In this document: one piece after another, positions 15,271-20,541 of the stretch
How the letters are laid out: every line of letters starts with the position of its first letter
Numbering within the stretch: position 1 is the first letter of the stretch
DNA from: Allopontixanthobacter sp034376665
GTDB taxonomy: Bacteria > Pseudomonadota > Alphaproteobacteria > Sphingomonadales > Sphingomonadaceae
Reading direction: 5' to 3'
Length of the DNA: 20,541 bases
Assembly: GCF_034376665.1 (NCBI RefSeq)
Contig: NZ_JAXMJI010000031.1
Coordinates: 1-20,541 of the forward strand
Translations under genes and position numbers: made by a program
Notes under the pieces: model-generated
Database searches by the model: none
What the model saw: only the letters and a program-made list of their open reading frames with translations
Told to the model about the DNA's origin: nothing

Positions 15271-15921
15271 TCAGGCGGCTTCCTCTTTCCAGCCCCAGAA
15301 CAGCTGGCAGGGGAGCACATTGAGCCATTGGAAGCCCTGTTCGATATGGGCGAAATGCTTGGCCATGAAATCGCGCGCGGCAGCGGAAAACTGATATACC
15401 AGGAACGCGCCGCCGGGCCGGATGATGTTGTGCGTCGCCTCGGCGATGGCCGGGCCGACACCGGGCGGCAGGGTGGAAAACGGCAGTCCCGACAGCACAT
15501 AATCAGCATGGTCATGTCCGTGCTGGCGGACGATGCGTTCCACATCCTCCGCCGATCCCAGTACCGCAGTGAAGCGGGTGTCGGTGATCGTGCGGTTGAG
15601 ATAGTCGATGAACAAGGGGTTGGTGTCGATCACCAATAAGGCCCCGTCCTGCCGCAGCCGTTCCAGAACCGGTCGGCAGAAGGTGCCTACACCTGGCCCA
15701 TATTCGACGAACAGCTTGCATTCGTCCCATTTGACCGGCTCGAGCATTTGCCGAATGGTGAACCGGGAGGATGGAATGATCGATCCGACCATCTTTGGGT
15801 GTTCGACAAAGCCGCGGAAGAAAACCGCCCACTGGCCCAGCATCTGATCGAGACGGACCCGGCTGAAACGATTGTTCTGTCCGCCTGTGGTGGAGACTGC
15901 AAGCTGATTGGATTTGGTCAA
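15271..15921 (-). CDS. Class I SAM-dependent methyltransferase, PmtA-like
   Basis: The product shows motif I of class I methyltransferases, LFVEYGPGVGTFCRP, followed by ALLVIDTNPLFIDYLNR (the acidic residue that contacts the ribose of SAM) and ADYVLSGLPFSTLPPG. Together with FFRGFVEHPKMVGSIIPSS before motif I, this resembles bacterial phospholipid N-methyltransferases (PmtA), which make phosphatidylcholine from phosphatidylethanolamine; rRNA adenine dimethylase-like enzymes are a more distant alternative. The start is uncertain. TTG at 15921 (216 residues, GGAA 8 bases upstream) is my choice; TTG at 15981 would give 236 residues, and ATG at 15843 gives 190 and begins exactly at the conserved part. 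It diverges from the MFS transporter and converges on the membrane protein gene. Confidence 0.82.
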   Translation of the reverse strand: MTKSNQLAVSTTGGQNNRFSRVRLDQMLGQWAVFFRGFVEHPKMVGSIIPSSRFTIRQMLEPVKWDECKLFVEYGPGVGTFCRPVLERLRQDGALLVIDTNPLFIDYLNRTITDTRFTAVLGSAEDVERIVRQHGHDHADYVLSGLPFSTLPPGVGPAIAEATHNIIRPGGAFLVYQFSAAARDFMAKHFAHIEQGFQWLNVLPCQLFWGWKEEAA

Positions 15922-16061
15922 GAAGTGCGTTCCGATGGCTGGGCGCGGCGGGTTGGCCGCTAGATAGACGTGCGTTGCCAAATGCCCTTACCGGTTGCAA
16001 GGTGCTGCGCGCAACCCTTCGCTTGCAACCCTGCCACGCGGAGCCTAGCGCCGGATCAGCC

Positions 16062-17414
16062 ATGGCCGACGCAAACCCGCCCGAAACGGTTATTGTTTCC
16101 CCACACCCGGTGCGCCCGATCTCGCGCAACCGGATGGCGCTGCTGTTTGCGGTGATGCTGACGACTGCGGCAGGCAATACGGCCATGCAGTCGGTAATGC
16201 CCGCCATCGGGACATCGCTGGGCGTGGCCGACGTGTGGATCAGCCTGGCGTATAGCTGGTCGGCGCTGCTGTGGGTGATCTGCGCGCCGATCTGGGCGCG
16301 CAAGTCCGACCGGCGCGGCCGCAAGGCGATGATGGCGCTGGGGCTTATCGGTTTCAGCGCATCGATGGGCCTGTGCGGTGCCGCGCTATGGTTTGGTCTC
16401 AATGGCTGGCTGCCCGCGCTGTGGACGCTGCTGCTGTTCGCCGCCGCGCGCAGCCTGTATGGCGGCTATGGTTCCGCCGCCCCGCCCGCGGTCCAGGCCT
16501 ATGTTGCATCCCGCACCGCCCGGTCGCAGCGCACCCAGGCGCTTTCGCTGATCGCGTCGAGCTTTGGCCTGGGCACGGTGCTTGGTCCTGCGCTGGCGCC
16601 GTTGATGGTCATGCCGGGTCTAGGTCTGGTCGGTCCCTTCGCTGCCTTCACCCTGCTGGGCCTCGCCACGCTGGTGGCGCTGAGGATATTCCTGCCCGAC
16701 GATGTTCCGCAATTCGCCGCGCGCGGGGCCGCCTATGACGCACCCTACGGATCCGGAGGATCGAGCCGCGAGCCCCAAGCGAGTGACGAAGACGATCCGG
16801 CATCCGAAGGACCGGCAGACAAGCTCGGCTGGTGGGAGCCGCGGCTACGGCCCTGGGTGATCTCGGGTCTGCTGGGCGGCCATGCACAGGCGATGGTGCT
16901 GGGGATCGCGGGCTTCCTGGTGCTCGACCGGCTCGGACTGCGCGGCACGCCGGAAGCCGCGACCGGCTCCATCGCGATCGTGCTGATGTGCGGAGCCATT
17001 GCCACCCTGCTGGCGCAGTGGGGCCTGATCCCGCGCCTCAACCTTGGTCCCAAGGCCGCGATCCTGTGGGGCTGCGCCCTCGCCGCGGTCGGCACATTGA
17101 TGTTCGGCAGCGCGCAGGAATTGCACGGGATCGCCCTGGGATATTCGGTCGCGTCGCTCGGCTTCGGCCTGTTCCGGCCCGGTTTCAACGCAGGCGCATC
17201 GCTGGCGGTATCGCGCAACGAGCAGGGCGAGGCCTCGGGCGTCGTCGCATCCGCCACCGGTGCGGCCTATATCGTCGCCCCCGCAATCGGGGTGTGGCTG
17301 TATGGCCATTCCGACTGGCTGGCCTTCGCGGTCATCATCGGACTGTGCTTCGCCGTGCTGGCAATCGGTTGGAAATCGCTGTCCGCCGACGAAGTGCTGA
17401 CTGCTGACCGTTAG
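16062..17414 (+). CDS. MFS transporter
   Basis: The 450-residue product has about twelve membrane segments and the major facilitator motif A between the second and third, seen as IWARKSDRRGRKAMMALG (about 77-94). A motif-C-like segment in the fifth helix reads SSFGLGTVLGPALAPL. The two six-helix halves are joined by a cytoplasmic loop of about 50 residues (about 211-263) rich in Gly, Ser, Asp and Glu. It is predicted to be a proton-coupled inner-membrane exporter; the substrate is unknown, though motifs A and C together are more common in drug/proton antiporters. The ATG at 16062 gives a normal cytoplasmic N-terminus; the frame is open to a TTG at 15975, whose product would begin with unlike sequence. 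It converges on arsC with a 10-bp gap. Confidence 0.9.
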   Translation: MADANPPETVIVSPHPVRPISRNRMALLFAVMLTTAAGNTAMQSVMPAIGTSLGVADVWISLAYSWSALLWVICAPIWARKSDRRGRKAMMALGLIGFSASMGLCGAALWFGLNGWLPALWTLLLFAAARSLYGGYGSAAPPAVQAYVASRTARSQRTQALSLIASSFGLGTVLGPALAPLMVMPGLGLVGPFAAFTLLGLATLVALRIFLPDDVPQFAARGAAYDAPYGSGGSSREPQASDEDDPASEGPADKLGWWEPRLRPWVISGLLGGHAQAMVLGIAGFLVLDRLGLRGTPEAATGSIAIVLMCGAIATLLAQWGLIPRLNLGPKAAILWGCALAAVGTLMFGSAQELHGIALGYSVASLGFGLFRPGFNAGASLAVSRNEQGEASGVVASATGAAYIVAPAIGVWLYGHSDWLAFAVIIGLCFAVLAIGWKSLSADEVLTADR

Positions 17415-17424
17415 TGGGCGAGCG

Positions 17425-17769
17425 TTAGAGGATTTCCTCGACCCTCTCCTTGGGACGGCACAAGCGGACACCTTTTTCCGTTTCCACCAGCGGCCGGTTG
17501 ATCAGGATCGGATCGGCCATCATCGCATCGAGTACGGTGTCGTCATCGGCCTGAGACAATCCGCGTTCCTCGGCATCGGTGCCCATCAGCCGCAGCCCTT
17601 CGCGCGGTGCCATTCCGGCGTCGCGGTACAATTGCGCCAGCTTGTCACGGCTCGGAGGATTTTCGAGGTAGCGGACCACGGTAAGGTCGACGCCGTCGCG
17701 CTCCTCGAGGATGGCGAGAGTGTTCCTGGAAGTCCCGCAGTTCGGGTTGTGCCAGATGGTCGCTTTCAT
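17425..17769 (-). CDS. arsC: ArsC-family arsenate reductase (glutaredoxin-type)
   Basis: The 114-residue thioredoxin-fold product matches glutaredoxin-dependent arsenate reductases, which reduce As(V) to As(III) in the cytoplasm. It has WHNPNCGTSRNTL with catalytic Cys11, NPPSRDKLAQL, and ILINRPLVETEKGVRLCRP carrying the conserved arginines that bind the oxyanion. Length is normal for this family. The ATG has TAGGGA about 8 bases upstream. There is no arsR, arsB or acr3 nearby, so it is not part of a recognisable arsenic resistance operon, and members of this family also include Spx/YffB-like proteins of other function. It diverges from a TonB-dependent siderophore receptor across 139 bp and could be influenced by the same regulatory sites. 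Confidence 0.9.
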   Translation of the reverse strand: MKATIWHNPNCGTSRNTLAILEERDGVDLTVVRYLENPPSRDKLAQLYRDAGMAPREGLRLMGTDAEERGLSQADDDTVLDAMMADPILINRPLVETEKGVRLCRPKERVEEIL

Positions 17770-17841
17770 GCGGTATTCCCTATCGTTGATGCAGCCTTAC
17801 CATAAACCAACAGATATTTTCCGGCCAAGGCAATTGAGTGG

Positions 17842-17853
17842 TTGCAATTGCAA
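17842..17853. promoter_or_regulatory. 12-bp perfect palindrome upstream of the siderophore receptor
   Basis: TTGCAATTGCAA is a perfect palindrome in the 139-bp gap between divergent arsC and the TonB-dependent receptor. Its inner GCAATTG also occurs at 17830-17836, as a direct repeat with a 14-base period. It may be an operator, or its TTGCAA may serve as a -35 element; neither is established. Confidence 0.4.
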
Positions 17854-17856
17854 ACC

Positions 17857-17868
17857 ATTCTCATTAGC
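17857..17868. promoter_or_regulatory. Second Fur-box-like sequence
   Basis: On the minus strand this reads GCTAATGAGAAT, which resembles one half of Fur boxes of the AATGAGAAT type. It lies about 27 bases, centre to centre, upstream of the better site at 17880-17898. Alone it would be weak evidence; its support is its place next to the other site in front of a siderophore-receptor gene. Confidence 0.45.
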
Positions 17869-17879
17869 GGTCCCTGCAT

Positions 17880-17898
17880 AACGAGAATCATTCGCATT
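17880..17898. promoter_or_regulatory. Fur-box-like operator
   Basis: The sequence AACGAGAATCATTCGCATT is centred on a perfect GAAT-C-ATTC inverted repeat (17885-17893) and resembles the classical Fur box core GATAATCATTATC. It ends 10 bases before the receptor start codon, so bound Fur would cover the ribosome-binding or early transcribed region. Repression by iron is inferred from similarity and the downstream gene. Confidence 0.65.
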
Positions 17899-17908
17899 AG
17901 GGAATATC

Positions 17909-20014
17909 ATGCCATCATTCACACGCCGCTCCATTCTCCTGTCCAGTGCCGCGCTCGCTCTGCCGATCGCGCCGATCATGGCGGAGGCCGACGAGCAGCC
18001 GGTGCGCGACTATCTCCCGACCGAAATCGTGGTCACGGGCGCGGCCGAAGGATACGGCACCGATGACGGCTCCACCGCAACCAAAACCGCCACGCCGCTA
18101 ATCAACGTGCCGCAGGCGATTGCGGTCATGACCGACGACCAGCTGCAGGATCAGGCCATCCGCCAATTGGGCGAGGCGCTGCGCTATATCCCCGGCATTT
18201 CGCTGGAGACCGGCGAAGGGCACCGCGACGAGATTTTCATCCGCGGGCAGGAAACCACGGCCGATTTCTATCTCGACGGGTTGCGGGACGATGCCCAATA
18301 TTATCGTTCGCTGTATAATATCGAACGGATCGAGGTGCTGAAGGGCGCCAACGCGCTGATCTTCGGCCGAGGCGGCGGCGGCGGCGTGGTCAACCGCGTC
18401 AGCAAGACTGCGCAGCCGGGTGACATTTTTGCCGAACTCGAAGGATCGGTGAACAATTTCGGGGCCTTTGCCCTGGCGGCCGACTTGAACCAAACGCTGA
18501 ACGAGACAATTTCAGCTCGCCTCAACGCGACCTATGAGGAATTCGCCAGCAACCGCGATTTCTACGAAGGCCGCTTTATCGGCATTTCGCCCACCATCTC
18601 CGCAAATGTCGGGCCGGACACACGGCTGACAGCAACCTATTCCTATGATGACGATGCAAGGGTGACGGACCGCGGAGTGCCGTCCTTCGAAGGCGGGCCG
18701 CTCCGCGGTTTCGACGACACCTTCTTTGGCGACCCCGATTTCAACTATGCGACCGCCGAAACCCACATCGCCCGCGCGCGGATCGATCATGGCTTCAGCG
18801 ACAGCTGGTCCGCCAACGCCACCCTGCAATACGCCAATTACGACAAGCTCTACGCCAACCTTCTGCCCAACGGCACCGACGGAACCAGCGTCCAGCTGTC
18901 CGGATACGAGGATGCGCAGGAACGCGAGAACATCATTGCGCAGGCCAATCTGGTGGGCGAATTCGCCACAGGTCTCCTCTCGCATACCGTCCTGCTAGGC
19001 GTCGAAGCCAGCTGGCAGGATTCGCTCAACGGACGCCGCAATGTGCAGTTTCCGAACGGTTCGGGCGGCTTCGCCAGCCGTGCGACGGTACCCCTCGCCC
19101 CGGTCCTTACGATCCCCGCTTTCTCGCTCGCCGCGCCCAACCGCGCCAACGACAGCAGCCTCAGCGTACTGTCCGGCTATGTGCAGGACCAGATCAAGAT
19201 CGGCGAGCATCTTGAACTGATCGCCGGACTGCGGTGGGACCGGTTCGACCTCGAAACCACTAACCTCGCCGGAAGCCTGACGACCCGCGTGGACGAGAAG
19301 GTCAGCCCGCGCCTCGGCTTGGTGGTCAAGCCGAGTGACGTTCTGTCCTTCTATGCCAGCTATGCGACCAGTTTCCTGCCCCAGTCCGGCGACCAGTTCT
19401 TCCTGATCGAACCGGGTGATGCCGGGCTCGAACCGGAGAAATTCACCAATTACGAGATCGGTGCAAAGTGGCTGCTGCGGCCCGACCTGTTCCTGACTGC
19501 GGCAATTTTCCGCCTCGACCGGAGCAACAGCAAGGCCCCCGATCCGGACAACACCGGGCTGGTCACGCTGGCGGGCGAAAGCCGGACCGAAGGCGTCGAA
19601 GTCAGCCTGGTGGGCAACATCCTGCCCGGCTGGCAGGCGAGCCTCGGCTATACCTATCTCGACGGCCAGTTGCAGACCACGACCGAGGCCGGCCCGGCCG
19701 GCACGCGGTTACAGCAATTGCCGGAGCACCAGATTTCCGCCTGGAACCGGGTCCAGCTGACCGACAATTTCGGCATCGGCCTCGGCGCGGTCTATCAGGA
19801 CGAACAATTCACCTCCTTCAGCGGCAATGTGGTGCTGCCATCCTACTGGCGGGTGGACGCCGCGGCGTTCTTCGATGTCAGCGACCGGCTGTCAGTGCAG
19901 CTGAATGTCGAGAACCTGCTGGACGAAAAATACTATCCCAGCGCGCATGGCGACAACAACATCCAGCCCGGCATCCCGCTCAGCGCGCGGCTGGGGGTAC
20001 GGGTGAAGCTGTAG
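17909..20014 (+). CDS. TonB-dependent siderophore receptor
   Basis: This 701-residue outer-membrane receptor is expected to import a ferric siderophore with energy from TonB-ExbBD. It has a signal peptide (about 1-25), a TonB-box-like TEIVVTGA (38-45), and a plug domain (about 60-165: INVPQAIAVMTDDQL, LRYIPGISLETGEGHRDEIFIRG, ADFYLDGLRDD, YNIERIEVLKGANALIFGRG). A 22-strand barrel follows to the C-terminus, ending LSARLGVRVKL. The plug resembles FhuA/Fiu-type siderophore receptors; the ligand cannot be assigned. TAGGGA lies 6 bases before the ATG, and Fur-like sites lie just upstream. No siderophore biosynthesis or ABC importer gene is adjacent. Two oddities: the signal peptide contains TRRS, resembling a Tat twin-arginine motif, and the final residue is Leu rather than the usual Phe or Trp. 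Confidence 0.94.
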   Translation: MPSFTRRSILLSSAALALPIAPIMAEADEQPVRDYLPTEIVVTGAAEGYGTDDGSTATKTATPLINVPQAIAVMTDDQLQDQAIRQLGEALRYIPGISLETGEGHRDEIFIRGQETTADFYLDGLRDDAQYYRSLYNIERIEVLKGANALIFGRGGGGGVVNRVSKTAQPGDIFAELEGSVNNFGAFALAADLNQTLNETISARLNATYEEFASNRDFYEGRFIGISPTISANVGPDTRLTATYSYDDDARVTDRGVPSFEGGPLRGFDDTFFGDPDFNYATAETHIARARIDHGFSDSWSANATLQYANYDKLYANLLPNGTDGTSVQLSGYEDAQERENIIAQANLVGEFATGLLSHTVLLGVEASWQDSLNGRRNVQFPNGSGGFASRATVPLAPVLTIPAFSLAAPNRANDSSLSVLSGYVQDQIKIGEHLELIAGLRWDRFDLETTNLAGSLTTRVDEKVSPRLGLVVKPSDVLSFYASYATSFLPQSGDQFFLIEPGDAGLEPEKFTNYEIGAKWLLRPDLFLTAAIFRLDRSNSKAPDPDNTGLVTLAGESRTEGVEVSLVGNILPGWQASLGYTYLDGQLQTTTEAGPAGTRLQQLPEHQISAWNRVQLTDNFGIGLGAVYQDEQFTSFSGNVVLPSYWRVDAAAFFDVSDRLSVQLNVENLLDEKYYPSAHGDNNIQPGIPLSARLGVRVKL

Positions 20015-20085
20015 GAGGGTTTCCAAGAGTTTGGGTTTGAACGGAGGATAACGACCCAGTTGCGAACATTCTCGGAAGCGGACGG
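20015..20085. other. Gap between receptor gene and orphan ORF
   Basis: This 71-bp gap separates two convergent genes. A small inverted repeat GTTAG-TTG-CTAAC at 20085-20097 overlaps the end of the minus-strand ORF. No T-run or long stem is present, so I see no convincing terminator. Confidence 0.35.
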
Positions 20086-20541
20086 TTAGTTGCTAACTTT
20101 GTAGATGGCAGTCGCCAACACCTGCACCCTGTCCAGCCGCTCACCCGATTTGTCCGCTCGGCTGATGGTGATGGATAAGGCCGGGTCTTCCCGGTTGCGA
20201 AAAACCGTCGTCGCCATGCCTTCCTTTACCGCCGACTTCTCGGACTGCCACCTCCGGTTGAAATCAGCCGAGGAAAGGACACTCTGAACGCTCGGTTCGA
20301 GGTCTACGCCGCCGCCGCCAGTAATATGGCACATCGGTAGCTGGTCCGAGACAACAAGGACATAGCCTGCATCCGGCGTAGAATTGATCCTCCAGTAGTG
20401 ATTAGCCCGCCGGAGTTCCACCGGTGGAAGGTTCACCTCTTCCACCCGATCAACGAGACCCATCTGCGGCCCAAGGCCGACAGTCTCGATGAATGGGCCG
20501 GTTCCCTCCGCCCAGCTTGCGGGGTTCAACAACCATTCCTC
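20086..20541 (-). CDS. Unrecognised protein, C-terminal part (partial)
   Basis: An open minus-strand frame of 152 codons runs to the right edge without a stop, so the true start probably lies outside; a TTG at 20532 could start it but has no visible support. The visible part is a soluble mixed alpha/beta sequence (ELRRANHYWRINSTPD, GYVLVVSDQLPMCHITGGGG, FRNREDPALSITISRAD) with one Cys and a Gly4 stretch, and no membrane segment. I do not recognise a family. By eye the stretch is less GC-rich at third positions than its neighbours, and it converges on the receptor gene. It could belong to a short periplasmic or cytoplasmic hypothetical protein. Confidence 0.6.
   Translation of the reverse strand, partial: EEWLLNPASWAEGTGPFIETVGLGPQMGLVDRVEEVNLPPVELRRANHYWRINSTPDAGYVLVVSDQLPMCHITGGGGVDLEPSVQSVLSSADFNRRWQSEKSAVKEGMATTVFRNREDPALSITISRADKSGERLDRVQVLATAIYKVSN

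Noticed and set aside
1..20541. CRISPR array, tRNA, rRNA, insertion sequence or prophage genes
   Set aside because: No regularly spaced repeats, cloverleaf-like sequence, transposase or phage protein was recognised anywhere in the window.

Overview
The window looks like chromosomal DNA of an alphaproteobacterium, most likely Sphingomonadales and plausibly Erythrobacteraceae. This is inferred from the high GC, dense gene packing, GTG/TTG starts, and the mix of DUF1465 (RcdA-like), DUF465, GAF-type PtsP and TonB-dependent receptor genes. No rRNA, tRNA, CRISPR array, transposase, integrase or phage gene was seen. Coding density is about 90% or more and no gene-free stretch exceeds about 210 bases.

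Layout. (1) 1-4533, minus strand: ptsP (GAF-containing EI of the nitrogen PTS), a rodZ-like gene, cpoB/ybgF and the start of tilS. This is a housekeeping and envelope cluster read leftwards off the window edge. (2) 4636-5760: two small DUF465 (YdcH-like) genes diverging from a 207-bp gap, followed by a DUF1465/RcdA-like gene that may act in cell-cycle proteolysis. (3) 5766-7235, minus: glpK, with no glpF or glpD beside it. (4) 7354-11259, plus: an MBL-fold hydrolase, a DUF4230 membrane-anchored protein and nadA with overlapping ends, then a DUF2254 membrane protein. (5) 11269-12183, minus: an EamA/DMT transporter, divergent from an Old Yellow Enzyme ene-reductase (12238-13347). (6) 13355-14330, minus: lipB, overlapped at its 3' end by a small acidic lipoprotein gene; divergent from them is a polytopic membrane protein (14411-15226). 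(7) 15271-15921, minus: a PmtA-like methyltransferase, divergent from an MFS transporter (16062-17414). (8) 17425-17769, minus: an ArsC-family reductase, divergent from a TonB-dependent siderophore receptor (17909-20014) whose upstream region carries Fur-box-like sequences. (9) 20086-20541, minus: the C-terminal part of an unrecognised protein, open to the window edge.

I found no convincing evidence of a previously undescribed multi-gene system. The most useful leads are the overlapping MBL-DUF4230-nadA run, the paired DUF465 genes beside an RcdA-like gene, the arsC/siderophore-receptor control region (two Fur-like sites plus a perfect 12-bp palindrome), the apparent lack of a canonical tilS start codon, the lipoprotein gene embedded in the end of lipB, and the orphan ORF at the right edge.
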